A stretch of DNA of 64,000 bases from Torymus aiolomorphi. Lineage: Eukaryota; Arthropoda; Insecta; Hymenoptera; Torymidae. The stretch is from positions 250,049,430 through 250,113,429 of the forward strand of contig CM070874.1 in NCBI GenBank assembly GCA_036365515.1. The letters are read 5' to 3'. Below, piece by piece: positions 35,509-46,982 of this stretch. The notes beneath the pieces were generated by a model that was given only the letters and a program-made list of their open reading frames with translations, searched no databases and was not told the origin of the DNA. Both the position numbers and the translations under genes were made by a program. Each line of letters starts with the position of its first letter. The first letter of the stretch is position 1.

Positions 35509-36721
35509 AAAATGTTTATAGTAAAAGATGCAATATAATTTCAAAATAATAATTAAATTTTAACCAATATATCTAACAAATTATTTAACTGTTATTTATG
35601 GACTACAATGGATTTTATCGATGTTAACAAACACTACGCACATAACATTATATAGTTTTTAAGAATTTTGTAGTTTGTAATATTTTTTTTAGTTTGTAAG
35701 TTTTCTATGTACCAGATCTACACACAGGCAATAATATTTTCCTCAGTAGGATTTACTTACTTATGTATATTTCGTATACAGCGTGTCCAAAAAGTCTGGA
35801 AACACCCAAATAATTTCTCAGCTGAATTACTATTGGAAAATGTTAAGGTCGCCTTTGTAGTAATTTTTTACGAGGAATCCAATGGTGACCTTGGATTCGA
35901 CCTTGGACCTCATTTTTGAGGTTATTTCAAGGTCAACCTCATTTTTTTAAATGGTAACCCCTATTTTTTATAGCGGAATCTGAAAGAGCGGAAAATTTTA
36001 CGTCCGGATATGTATTAAGGTATGAGTTTGAGGTTGCCCCCAGAGGTCAAATTGAGGTCAAAGTATGATTTCTTAAAAATTTCGCGAGTTCAGTGGTAAA
36101 ACAAAACAAACAAAGGTAAGGTTTGGTAAGTTCGAACGAAGACTTGAAGGTGACATCTGATTCGACCTTGAACCTCATTTTGAGCCTCATTTTTGAGGTT
36201 ATTTCGAGGTCAACCTCATTTTTTTAAATGGTAACCCCTATTTTTTTAGCGGAATCGGAAAGAGTGTGAAACTTTACGTCCAAACATGTACTCAGAACAT
36301 AGTTCAAGAAGGACCTTGACGTTCATTTGAAGGTCATTTAAACTTAATGACGGTCTGATCTTGTGTAAACTTTTTAATTTTTTTAAACAGTCTAACATCT
36401 TATTTCAAGTGCTCGAATTATTTTCCATCCACTTTTTGATAGTAACCTAATCGATGATCGAAAACACCAACAGTATTTTTGATCATTTCAGTAGGAATGA
36501 GAGCTGATTCATTGTAAAATTTTTTGAAGCGTTTAAATATTGAACATTGTTACTTGTTATTTTTCGTATGGTTAGAGTGACAATAAACTATTATTCATTC
36601 CATAACCACCACAGAAAAGGGTTGGTCATCTTTCAAACATATTTTTTGAAAATTAAAAGTTCTTTTTATTTTCAACTCAAAAAGTATTTTTGGATAAGGT
36701 CTACTACGAAGAGTAATAAAA

Positions 36722-37798
36722 ATGAACAAACTCACTGATAGAGAAAGAATAACGATTCTCATGATGAGAGGTTGGGGACACATGCAGCGATCTTATAGGG
36801 CCGTAAGAGATATTTTTAATGCTTCATTTAGGGTTGGTGGAACTCCACTATCATTTTCAACAGTTCAAAAAACTGTTAGAAGGTTTGAAAATACCGGCAC
36901 TATCAGCGATTTACCTCGATCAGGCAGACCAATGTCAGCAGGTAACGAAGAGAAATCTTTAGATGTTGTGTTAACATTCACCGAAGATCCGCATACTTCC
37001 GTCCGTAGAGCTGCTCAAGTGCACGAAATAAGTAAATCATCTATTCATAACATACTAAAGAGAGAAAAGTTCCATCCATTTAAAGTAACGCTAATACACA
37101 AGTTAAATGAAGATGATTTCGATCGTCGCGTTGAATTCTGTGATGATATGATGGCACGCATCGTACAAAATCCAAATTTTCCATCAAATATAGTCTTCTC
37201 AGATGAAGCTACATTTCAACTTGACTCAAGCGTAAATAGGCATAACTGTAGATATTGGGCAGTTGAAAACCCTCATTGGGCAAGAGAAGCCAAGTCACAA
37301 TATCCACAAAAATTAAATGTCTGGGCTGGAATATTAAATAATAGGATTATAGGACCATTTTTTATTGATGGCAATTTAAATGCAGAAAAGTATGAAACTA
37401 TGTTGCGGAATCAAATTGTTCCTGCTATAAGAGAAATAGCTGGAGAGGACTTTAATAACACATGGTATCAACAGGACGGTGCAGCAGCTCATTATGCACG
37501 AAACGTTCGCACATACTTAGATACAGTATTCATTAATCGATGGATAGGACGAAGAGGTGCAATTGAATGGCCAGCTAGGTCCCCCGATTTAACGCCTCTA
37601 GATTATTTCTATTGGGGTTATCTGAAGGATCGTGTATTCAAAACAAAACCCTTAAACTTAGATGAATTACGTGAAAGGATCATTGATGAATCAGCTCTCA
37701 TTCCTACTGAAATGATTGAAAATGCTGTTGGTGCTTTCTATCATCGATTAGGTTACTGTCAAGAAATGAATGGAGAACAGTTCGAGCACTTGAAATAA
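36722..37798 (+). CDS. Mariner/Tc1 superfamily transposase, DD41D type
   Basis: Cuts and pastes the element at TA sites. A complete 358-codon ORF from ATG. N-terminal helix-turn-helix region (residues 1-115, with a LPRSGRP linker near 64-70), then the RNase-H-like DDE domain. Catalytic residues: Asp161 in FSDEAT, Asp252 in QQDGAA and a third Asp294 in LTPLDYF, with 41 residues between the last two, hence DD41D. SPDLTP and the YFYWG that follow are typical of the superfamily. A longer TIR than most mariners. Belongs to the group of insect proteins with a DUF4817-like N-terminus, as I recall. Likely functional at protein level. Confidence 0.9.
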   Translation: MNKLTDRERITILMMRGWGHMQRSYRAVRDIFNASFRVGGTPLSFSTVQKTVRRFENTGTISDLPRSGRPMSAGNEEKSLDVVLTFTEDPHTSVRRAAQVHEISKSSIHNILKREKFHPFKVTLIHKLNEDDFDRRVEFCDDMMARIVQNPNFPSNIVFSDEATFQLDSSVNRHNCRYWAVENPHWAREAKSQYPQKLNVWAGILNNRIIGPFFIDGNLNAEKYETMLRNQIVPAIREIAGEDFNNTWYQQDGAAAHYARNVRTYLDTVFINRWIGRRGAIEWPARSPDLTPLDYFYWGYLKDRVFKTKPLNLDELRERIIDESALIPTEMIENAVGAFYHRLGYCQEMNGEQFEHLK

Positions 37799-37826
37799 GA
37801 TGTTATACTGTTTAAAAAAATCAAAT

Positions 37827-38026
37827 GTGAGAGGCAAGGGGACTCACGTAAATCAAGCGCCCCATCGTGAGAGGCAAGGGGACTCACGTAAATCAAGCAC
37901 CCCATCGTGAGAGGCAAGGGGACTCACGTAAATCAAGCGCCCCATCGTGAGAGGCAAGGGGACTCACGTAAATCAAGCACCCCATCGTGAGAGGCAAGGG
38001 GACTCACGTAAATCAAGCACCCCAAA
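37827..38026. repeat. Five-copy 40-bp minisatellite inside the mariner
   Basis: Units start at 37827, 37867, 37907, 37947 and 37987, each GTGAG-AGGCAAGGGGA-CTCAC plus AAATCAAGC[AG]CCCCATC. The GTGAG/CTCAC arms can form a 5-bp hairpin in every unit. Alternation of GCGCCCC and GCACCCC hints at two-unit amplification. It lies between the transposase stop and the right inverted repeat. A two-copy relative is at 8063-8144. Confidence 0.92.
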
Positions 38027-38835
38027 GGGAACAGATTTTACTACGTCCACGTCGTTGTTCCTGGGTAACGCTAAATGTAAAAAAATTGAACTTGACATGA
38101 CTTTTAAGGACAATGTCAAGGTCACCATTAGATTTTTCGTTGAAAACTACTAAAGAATTAACCTCGCTCAGTGTGATAAAAAGTTTACACAAGATCAGAC
38201 CGTCATTAAGTTTAAATGACCTTCAAATGAACGTCAAGGTCCTTCTTGAACTATGTTCTGAGTACATGTTTGGACGTAAAGTTTCACACTCTTTCCGATT
38301 CCGCTAAAAAAATTGGGGTTACCATTTAAAAAAATGAGGTTGACCTCGAAATAACCTCAAAAATGAGGCTCAAAATGAGGTTCAAGGTCGAATCAGAGGT
38401 CACCTTCAAGTCTTCGTTCGAACTTACCAAACCTCACCTTTGTTTGTTTTGTTTTACCACTGAACTCGCGAAATTTTTAAGAAATCATACTTTGACCTCA
38501 ATTTGACCTCTGGGGGTAACCTCAACCTCATACCTTAATACATATCCGGACGTAAAATTTTCCGCTCTTTCAGATTCCGCTATAAAAAATAGGGGTTACC
38601 ATTTAAAAAAATGAGGTTGACCTTGAAATAACCTCAAAAATGAGGTCCAAGGTCGAATCCAAGGTCACCATTGGATTCCTCGTAAAAAATTACTACAAAG
38701 GCGACCTTAACATTTTCCAATAGTAATTCAGCTGAGAAATTATTTGGGTGTTTCCAGACTTTTTGGACACGCTGTATAATAATGTAATGTAAATGTTTTT
38801 CTGGAAATAAATAAATAAATAAATAAATAAATAAA

Positions 38836-40163
38836 ACGGCCGGATGTAACACTACGTAGCTAATAAGCTTAGTAAATGATACTTTCTAAAAGAGTTTCTT
38901 TTATCTTTTATAATTTAAAAAATCATTGTTCCCATGGAAAACTTATGATTAAATACGTTAAGAATATTCAAATCTAAGTTTTTACAATTTTTTTACACTG
39001 TAGAATTCAAAATTTTGTCGACTCGCTATCAATAGAAAAAAACCTAGAGAAAAATACAGCAACTAAAGATATCCAAATACAATAAAGAAGAGGTGGAAAA
39101 GAAAAATGTAATCAAGTCGAGTTGGTTTTTATCGCAATAGCCGATCGAGTCTAGCTTTCAATGAAGCTGGACTACTAGAATATCGCTTTAAAATGACAAA
39201 CGTATAACTTCAAAAAGTAATTTTCCTATTATCTTATTTAAGAGATTATTGGGACTTTCTAAATTGTTTGCAACAATTTTGAAAAGTACGGAAATATAAA
39301 TATAAGAGATTTGTAAAAGAATGTTAGAGAGGTTGCCTCCTCTTATATGATTAACTCCATTTAATAAAAACTTAGCCCATAAAATGGTTTATATTTACGT
39401 ACTTCTAAAAATTGTCACAAAAGTCAGAAGTCCTAGCAGTTTGATACATTTAAATAGAATAAAAATTAAACAGTGGGAAAGCGAGTAAAATGATTAAGTC
39501 GCCGTGAAAAACATGTATATGGGACGTTTCACGTCAAATCGATCAAGGCTCTCGCCAAAATTTGGGGACACTTACAAAACTGATTTTTTGCTGAAAAAAT
39601 TTGTCTTTCCAAGTGCTTTAAGATGCTATATGGCAGAATTCATAAATCCAATATGGTGGCCCAATATGGCGCCTGGAAGTGTAAAAAAATCAAGATTCAT
39701 CCAATAAACTACCGCCAGTGAACATATTATTGATGAATCTCCCTCCAAATGACCTTAATAGGGCTTTCGAGATCGCTGTTCATAAATCTTGTTATTTTCA
39801 GACGATTCAAGATTTTTATATAACTGCTTATTAAACCATAAATCACAACATTTTTATGCAAACAAAGATCAATGGTCGATTTTACAGACAAAACAAGTTA
39901 GGGTAGTCATTTCGTATATTTTTAAGTCAATTAATCATAAATTTAAGTCAGTTCGATAGTATCGTATCACTTTGTGATCCTAACCTCAAAAGATATTGAG
40001 AAATCAGGACTTTATATTCATATCGCGAATTAAATCATTAGAGACTACTTATTTCTCATATTTTTGGGACTGCTAAATCGTAATTTAAAGTAGGTTCGAT
40101 AGTAACATGCCACGTTCTGATACTAACCTCAAAAAGATTTTTTTAATCCTGGTAATGCTCGAC
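38836..40163. other. AT-rich DNA without recognisable genes
   Basis: No convincing ORF. 39930-40145 holds two degenerate copies of a segment containing GTTCGATAGTA and CTAACCTCAAAA about 150 bp apart. Otherwise nothing nameable. Confidence 0.5.
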
Positions 40164-40396
40164 ATTCTTAACCTTTTTTTTTTTTTTTTTTTTTTTCAAC
40201 CGTGTTTATTTACAATCTGTCTAGTTGACAATAAGTAAATAGTATACAAGTATTTACAATAACATGAGAGTATTAGACCCACTGGTTAATACTGTTACAA
40301 ATCCTTTAAATATAGGCTTTTACAAGAGAACAATATTTATGATAATATAATATTATAATAATATAATGATACGTTAGTATACAGAACATTTTACAA

Positions 40397-43060
40397 CTAC
40401 ACATTAATAATTTGATATTTTTTAAGTCTTGTACTGGATCGGATTACATCAATTAAATTTGCTGCCAGATGGTTCGGATGTTCTGTTAGTCTCTCCTTGT
40501 ACCTACTATAGTGTGCTTCTATTTCTTGTTTGACTGTTCGTATGTTCAAGTCATTCCTAATGATTTCATTTGTGACAAACCAAGGAGCATGCACTATGTT
40601 TCTAAGTATTTTGGATTGAAATCTTTCGAGTATTTCAATATTAGAAGTTGCTGCAGATCCCCAGAGTTGAATTCCGTAAGTCCACACTGGTTTAAGAATA
40701 GTTTTGTATATAAGTATTTTATTTTCAAGTTTTAACTCAGATTTATTTCCTAGTATCCAGTACATTTTTCTTAGTTTGAGATTTAGTTGTTTTCGTTTTG
40801 TCCATATATGTTTTCTCCAAGTGAGGCGACGATCCAGATGTATTCCCAAATATTTAACGTTGTCACTTTGCGGTATGGGTTTATCATTTAGCAGGAGTGG
40901 GGGCAAGTCTTTTTACAAAGTGTGAATGTAACATGAGTTGATTTTGTTTCATTGACTTTAATTCTCCATTGTTTAAACCATATATTGATCAGATCTAAAT
41001 ATTTTTGTAGTTTTTCGGATGCTATTTCAGGACTTGAATGACTTGTGAGAATTGCTGTATCATCTGCATATGTTGCTGTAGTGATTTCTTGCATTGTAGG
41101 TAGATCAGAAGTATACAGCAGATACAAAGTAGGGCCTAGCACGCTTCCTTGAGGTACTCCGGCGTTTATAGGGAACAGTTTTGTTACGGTTTGGTTAATT
41201 TTTACTTGAAATGTTCTGTCTGTTAAATATGATTTTAATAGTTTATATAAATTTTTTGGAAAGTACTTCTTTAGTTTATAGAGTAATCCCTTGTGCCATA
41301 CTTTGTCAAAGGCTTGGGCAACGTCTAGAAAAGCTCCAGAGCAGTACTGTTTATTTTCGAAGGTCTCTTGTATTTTTACAGTTAATCGGTTAACTTGTTC
41401 AATTGTAGCATGACAGTTGCGGAAGCCAAATTGGTGATCAGGAATCAACTTCTTGTAATGAATAATTGGATTGAGTCTGTTGAGAATAAGTTTTTCGCAG
41501 ATTTTTGAAATAGCTGGCAGTAAACTGATAGGTCTATATGACGTAACGAGGTCTGGACATTTGCCTAATTTTTCTATTAATATTATTTGTGCAACTTTCC
41601 ATTGGCTTGGAAAATAACACAAACGAAAGACTGCATTTAATATAATAGTAAGAAATCGGATCGCTTTCTGTGGTAACTCCTTGATTATTTTGCCATTTAT
41701 TCCGTCGTATCCAGGTGATTTTTTGTTCTTAAGGGCTTTGATTATCTTTTGCACTTCTTTAATTTTGATGTTTATTGAAGGACTAACTTGGGCATGGTGA
41801 TCTTCTTGTTTAAACAATTCTTCTTCTTGTGGTTCGGTAATTTCTCGATTTATTGGCTTGAAAACTTCACTGAGATAGTTTGCAAACGTATCAGCTTTTT
41901 CCGTTTCGCTTCTGGCCCAATCTCCATTAGATTTCCTGATTGGTGGTATATGTTGCAGTGGACGTTTAAGTTTTTTAGTGGCTTTCCAGAGGGAATATTC
42001 AGTTGCTTCATTTGCAGTTAAGTTTTGTAAGTAATTTTGGATGCCGACATTTTTTTCTTCTATAAGCAAGGTTTTTAATTCTTTAATTGATTTATTTAAT
42101 TTAGTTTTTATTTGTTTGGATCTATAAATTTGCCAAGTTTTTCTTAACTGTCTCTTTTCATGTATTTTTCAAGTATGTGTTTAGCAATGTGCTGTTGTTT
42201 TTCCGGATGTTCAAATAATGTGATAGCTTCTTTAGCGGCGTTGTGTATTTGTATGTTGAATTCTTCTATTGCATTTTCGAGTTCATCTATAGATTTAAGT
42301 GAGATGTTGCAGTTTAGATTATTATTTAGATATTCTTTGTATTTTCCCCAGTTAGTATTTTTATTGTACAAATGTGGTGTTTTTTGGTTCATTTTAAGTT
42401 GTTGTTGTTTAAAAGAAATAATGATCGGTGAGTGGTCTGACGAAAGATCTAAGCAGGATGTAGCTGTGAGACAGTCGGGGTTGATACCTTTTACTACGGC
42501 AAAATCAAGGAGGTCCGGCGTCTTATTTTTATCAGTAGGCCAGTAGGTGGGTTCTCCGGTTGAAATCGGGAATAAATTCTGTGACTGCATAGTTGCATAA
42601 AGCTGTCTACCTCGTGGAGTTCCAGCCGAAGATCTAGACCCCCACCATGGGTGCTTAGCATTGTAATCTCCGGCAGCAATGAAACGGTGTCCAAGACTTA
42701 CGAAGAATTTTGAAAACATCTCTGTTTTGATAATGTGCTTAGGTGGGCAATATATTGCTGATAGAGTGATTGATCCTTTTACATCTTCCAGAGTTACGCT
42801 GGTTGCTTGCAGATAATCATCCATGTGTTTTACATTTTCATAATGCTTAATATTAGATTTAATGATAATTGCAGTTCCGCCGCGCGCTTTCCCAGTAGGA
42901 CATTTTGTATCATATATGAAATAGTTTGGAATTTTCAAGTAGTTTTTATATGTAAAATGAGTTTCTGATATTAACATTACGTCAATATTATGTTCGATTA
43001 GAAACTTCTTTAATTCAAGACTTCTTTGTGCTAAACCGTTCGCATTCCAGACTGCTATTT
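40397..43060 (-). pseudogene. Jockey ORF2: endonuclease and reverse transcriptase, three frame breaks
   Basis: Reading leftward from 43060: AVWNANGLAQ then LISETHF (endonuclease start), AAGDYNAKH near 42660 and SSDHSPI near 42430 form the APE-type endonuclease. The reverse transcriptase has YRPISLL near 41545, FLDVAQAFDK near 41315, GVPQGS near 41150 and YADDT near 41070. The C-terminal domain ends at 40397. Breaks: the ATG overlapping the ORF1 stop is followed at once by a stop, so the frame is lost near 43055; a shift near 42150 between endonuclease and polymerase; a shift near 40895. The enzyme would nick DNA and reverse transcribe at the target; this copy cannot. Confidence 0.88.
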
Positions 43061-43068
43061 TTATTTCA

Positions 43069-44277
43069 TTATTGAATTTTATTTATCAAACTTGTAAGAA
43101 GGTTTAACATTGTATCTATTCTTGTCATCATTTGAAGCATCATTTCTTCGAGTTTATTTGTGTTTGATTTTTCTGCTATTTTTGTTATTATTTGGGATTC
43201 TGTCTCTGTTTGTATAGATTCTGTTATGATGTTTTTTGGTTGACTGCTTGTGGCTTGAGCGAAAGATATATTAGATTTAATAAAATTATTTAAATTTGGA
43301 GGATAACTTTGTGAGTTTTGCACTACGGTTTTTTCTCTGAGTTTAGGAAATAATTTTTGTTGCAGTTGCTTACGAACAATGCATCCTTTATAACTAGCAG
43401 GATGATTACCGTCACAGTTTGCACATTTAACGTCTTGTATTTTTTCTTTTATCGAGCAGTCTTTTGTTAAATGTTTTTCAGCACATTTAACGCATACCGC
43501 ACTCCTGTAGCAGTAGTTTTTGGTGTGACCAAATCCTTGACATTTAATACACTGAGGTATATCTCTTTTTTTATATGGTGGTTCAAATTTAACGATTGTA
43601 TTCAATAATCTATCTATATTGTATATTTCCTTATTGTTATCATTGGGTTGAATTTCTACAAAGAACAAGGGTAACGGTTTTTGCGTGTATCGATCTCGTA
43701 TATTTGTTACTCTTAATACTTTATGGTCGTGTTCCTCTATTGCCTGTTGTATTTCTCCAGTATCAGCTGACGGGTGTATGTGTCTTAAAACAGTTTTATA
43801 ACTTTTGTCTTGCTTCCTCTGGTATGTGTAAAATTCAGTTTTTTTCTTCTTGAGCTCTTCTACTATTGGAAGATATTTTTCTGAGGAGTTTGGTAGAATT
43901 TTCACCTCGTTATTAGAAAGTATTTTCAAAGTGTAGTTATTCTCAGCTATTTTATCGAGAAGGGTTTTCAAAGGTGCTATATTCTCCACTCCGCTTACGA
44001 AGATTGGTGGTGATTTTTGAGCACTCGCTTTACTAGAATTCTCACTATTTTCTCCTGCAGGAACTACATCCTCTGCGAGTTCTAGTTTTTCATAATTGTT
44101 TTGAGTCACCACTGGATTACTTAGCCAGTAGTCTCTGATTTGCGTTTGACGTTTTTTAAAATTAGCTTTTATTTCATCTGGGCTGTTTCTTTGTCGTTTT
44201 TTATAAACTGAGTTCCACTTTTCGTTATTATCGGTATTTATCGGCGAAGCCAAAGTGACTTTTTCAGTAGCGGCCAT
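43069..44277 (-). CDS. Jockey ORF1 protein (Gag-like)
   Basis: A complete 402-codon frame on the minus strand. It would coat element RNA. The N-terminal half is polar. The middle (about residues 160-235) is the conserved PRE_C2HC-type domain ending RDIPQCIKCQGFGHTKNYC, the first zinc knuckle; a second (CVKCAEKHLTKDC) and third (CANCDGNHPASYKGC) follow directly. The C-terminus is a Leu/Met-rich, coiled-coil-like stretch. Its TAA overlaps the ORF2 start region (TAATG), typical for coupled translation in Jockey. No lesion seen. Confidence 0.88.
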   Translation of the reverse strand: MAATEKVTLASPINTDNNEKWNSVYKKRQRNSPDEIKANFKKRQTQIRDYWLSNPVVTQNNYEKLELAEDVVPAGENSENSSKASAQKSPPIFVSGVENIAPLKTLLDKIAENNYTLKILSNNEVKILPNSSEKYLPIVEELKKKKTEFYTYQRKQDKSYKTVLRHIHPSADTGEIQQAIEEHDHKVLRVTNIRDRYTQKPLPLFFVEIQPNDNNKEIYNIDRLLNTIVKFEPPYKKRDIPQCIKCQGFGHTKNYCYRSAVCVKCAEKHLTKDCSIKEKIQDVKCANCDGNHPASYKGCIVRKQLQQKLFPKLREKTVVQNSQSYPPNLNNFIKSNISFAQATSSQPKNIITESIQTETESQIITKIAEKSNTNKLEEMMLQMMTRIDTMLNLLTSLINKIQ

Positions 44278-44824
44278 GTTAGCCGATTGACTTTTATTAA
44301 AAAGATAAAATTTTGAATTTTGGTTAGCAGTTTATGTCTATTTATATTCAAAATTGAGAAAATCAGTGATTTTAACGTTCGCACTTATACACAGTAACAC
44401 ACTTGAACTAGTATTTACATACTTGGCTGGAGCTCGATGTAAACACGTCTACTCTTATCGAGAGCACAATTAGAACTGTGATTCTTAACCTAAACACCAA
44501 AAAGAGTTGACAGTAGCTATTTTTCCTACTAAATCGTGTAACAATTTAACAGCTTGATTTAATCAGTGCGCGGTCCAACCATAAGATTAAAGTCACAATT
44601 AAAATCAATATTCTCAGTTTAAGCGCTTTTGCAATGGATGCGCGTTCGCGCCGTATAGGCGAGTTTTATTAAATTTCCCCGATTTCTGCGGCGGGTTTGT
44701 CGTTCATATTATATTACAGAAATATTACAGAATAGTATTTAAAAGCTCTAGAAAATGTCCTTGTGGCCTCCTGCTAGAAAATCGGGTCTAGAAACGTGAA
44801 TTTGGGTATATGCGAGTAGTTATA

Positions 44825-44908
44825 GCAGCACTATGGCGAGATTCAAACAATGACTTATCGGCGCCAGCCGGGGGGGTCAATGCTTATCGGGCCTCGTCAT
44901 AGTGCTGC
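44825..44908. repeat. 16-bp inverted repeat, hairpin
   Basis: GCAGCACTATGGCGAG (44825-44840) and CTCGTCATAGTGCTGC (44893-44908) pair at 15 of 16 positions around a 52-bp loop that contains a GGGGGGG run. Perhaps a foldback remnant. 44492-44824 has nothing else I can support. Confidence 0.5.
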
Positions 44909-44941
44909 GTTAGCAAAAGTTTGTGCATATGCACGAACCAC

Positions 44942-45352
<411 letters not shown>

Positions 45353-45359
45353 ATATTTA

Positions 45360-45648
45360 TAACTTTTGTGTATAGCCTCTGTATCATGGCAAATGTACCC
45401 ACATAAAAAATTTTCAGATTCATGGGGTTTTTATGGGGTTTTCGATATTTTATTGGATTTTGGAAGCTAATGGTACATGATTCATGAATATATGGTCTTA
45501 TGGGGTGGCGATGGGGTTTTTATGGTGTATTTTACAACTTTTGTATATAGCCTCTCTGCACCATGACAAGTGTACCTACACAAAAAAAATTTCAGATTCA
45601 CGGGTTTTTAATGGCTTTTTACAACTTTTGTGTATAGGGTCTCTGTAC
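45360..45648. repeat. Degenerate 87-bp tandem repeat
   Basis: ACTTTTGTGTATAGCCTCT-like words recur near 45362, 45536 and 45622 (spacing 174 and about 87 bp), followed each time by an ATGNCAARTGTACC / TTTCAGATTCA-like stretch in the fuller copies. This implies an 87-bp unit, with the second copy most diverged. Confidence 0.6.
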
Positions 45649-45727
45649 TGTGCAGCAAGCGGCCAGCACCCATGCACCGTGTCTAATCACGCGGGCACGG
45701 CTTGAAAAATGGAATAACCGTAACCTC

Positions 45728-45961
45728 ATGGACACCATAAGACCACTTCATCATAGATTACACTTCCGGGACACTCACGTGGAACTGTACGCCCCAATTT
45801 CTGCATTGAACAACTATTTACATAACGTACTCGCGCACAACATTTGTATGGGCACAAGAGAGACACATGATGCACTTCAGGATCCACAGAATACACTCAT
45901 GATACTTTGCGACGGAGACGTTCACGCGACAAGACAATATTCGCAACTGACAGCCGGTTGA
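45728..45961 (+). CDS. Unrecognised ORF upstream of the Polinton polymerase
   Basis: The open frame runs from about 45650 but the first ATG is 45728 (MDTIRPLHHRLHF), giving 77 codons to the TGA at 45959. The frame stays open beyond the stop for about another 75 bp (AFVFATDDLIARG), so a longer reading frame may have been broken. Polar, no motif I recognise. It could be a Polinton gene or relic of another element. 45965-46330 shows nothing else. Confidence 0.25.
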   Translation: MDTIRPLHHRLHFRDTHVELYAPISALNNYLHNVLAHNICMGTRETHDALQDPQNTLMILCDGDVHATRQYSQLTAG

Positions 45962-46348
45962 GCGTTCGTCTTTGCCACGGATGATCTCATCGCACGTGGG
46001 CTCTCTACTGTCGAATTATATCGTCTTACCTTGAATTAGTCATAACTTACAGTCGTCGAAATTGTATCTTGCCATGTATCCTATCATGTTTTCCGAACAA
46101 GAAACGCGTCGACTTTTTTTCTCCGTTATTTAGGCGTACGACAATGTGGAATTTTGCTGATTAATGAGAAAATGTCACGTACATCGAGTTGCAGCTGCAC
46201 ATTATTTTGACTATTTAATTACATAGGAAAAAAATGTGTCTTGAGGAAAGTCTCGAGGAAAGGAAGTTAAAATTGGATAGCTTACGTAAAGACTCATCGA
46301 CATCGTTTTATGGCGAGAGATGCCATACGCGAAAATGCATTGTCTGGC

Positions 46349-46415
46349 TTTATATTTAAGAGGGGTTTGGAATCAACCACTAGTCAGTGCAGTTTGAGTG
46401 AGCAGACTCAGAACA
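46349..46415 (+). promoter_or_regulatory. Candidate promoter of the Polinton polymerase gene
   Basis: A TATA-like TTTATATTTAAG (46349-46360) is followed about 25-30 bp later by CTAGTCAGTGCAGTTTGAGT, which has an arthropod initiator (TCAGT) and downstream words. The ATG is at 46423. Inferred from motif spacing. Confidence 0.45.
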
Positions 46416-46982
46416 CTTCAAGATGTTTAGAGCCATTGTATTTTATTTAGTTAAAAGTTTAAGACATGTTTTACGTATAGCAAATCCTCGACACTCGCAT
46501 ATACGCACAATGTGTGGACGAGTATGGGCTAGCGACCTCGAAAAGTTGTCGCTGGAGGTATTATACAAAAAACTGCATTTTCTTCTCTTGCATTCCGACA
46601 TATCAAGCATCTACTAAATGTATAGTATTGGCCTTTTTCATAATCCAGATGTGTTGTCGATCGTTGTAAAGGCTGTAAAGCAATGCAACGTTCACACAAG
46701 CCCTCTAGCCAGCCGTATATTTCACCGCCATCGTAAGTATTGATTCATTGTAGCGTAAAAATGTATTGATTTTACTTGTACTCTAAACCGATAATGTTAT
46801 TATTTTTCAGTAATTAATCAGATGTGCGATAATACGGAAGGCGATGAAATATTAATGCAAATAAATACTCAAGACGATCAACAGCCTGGATCCTCAACAT
46901 CTAACATGGATCATAGTAAGTATTGAGATTGTTAAAATTAAAATAATAATTTGACATAATTATGGCACATCTCAATACTTAA

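Larger units (their letters stand above)
35779..38774 (+). mobile_element. DD41D (rosa-like) mariner element with 598-bp inverted repeats, TSD TA
   Basis: 2996 bp. Starts CAGCGTGTCCAAAAAGTC and ends with its inverse GACTTTTTGGACACGCTG. TA flanks both sides (35777-35778, 38775-38776). The inverted repeats are about 35779-36376 and 38177-38774 and are nearly identical, rich in TGACCTTGAA and TGAGGTT words. A single intact transposase gene (36722-37798) is followed by a 40-bp minisatellite (37827-38024). Uninterrupted gene, near-identical arms and insertion in a young LINE all suggest recent activity. Confidence 0.92.
34823..38835 (+). mobile_element. LINE copy 3, 5'-truncated, carrying a DD41D mariner in its 3' UTR
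   Basis: Starts within ORF2 just 3' of the YADDT region and is nearly identical to copies 1 and 2. The 3' UTR is interrupted at 35779-38774 by the mariner and resumes at 38777 with TAATAATGTAATG and the (AAAT)n tail ending at 38835. The uninterrupted site is visible in copy 1 near 13716-13735. Confidence 0.9.
40175..44480 (-). mobile_element. Jockey-clade LINE, full length, 11-bp target duplication
   Basis: On the minus strand: a 5' UTR ending near 44278, ORF1 (44277-43069), ORF2 (about 43060-40397), a 3' UTR and a poly(A) (poly-T on plus, about 40174-40196). ATTCTTAACCT occurs at 40164-40174 and 44481-44491, a clear target duplication that fixes both ends; the element is about 4.3 kb. ORF1 is intact, ORF2 has three frame breaks. 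ORF1 with PRE_C2HC-type and CCHC motifs followed by APE endonuclease and RT is the Jockey arrangement. Confidence 0.9.

Noticed and set aside
37827..38026. CRISPR-like array
   Set aside because: Units are directly adjacent copies without unique spacers, in an insect transposon; it is a minisatellite.
42160..42546. Plus-strand ORF of 128 codons rich in Cys and Leu
   Set aside because: Antisense shadow of the Jockey endonuclease.
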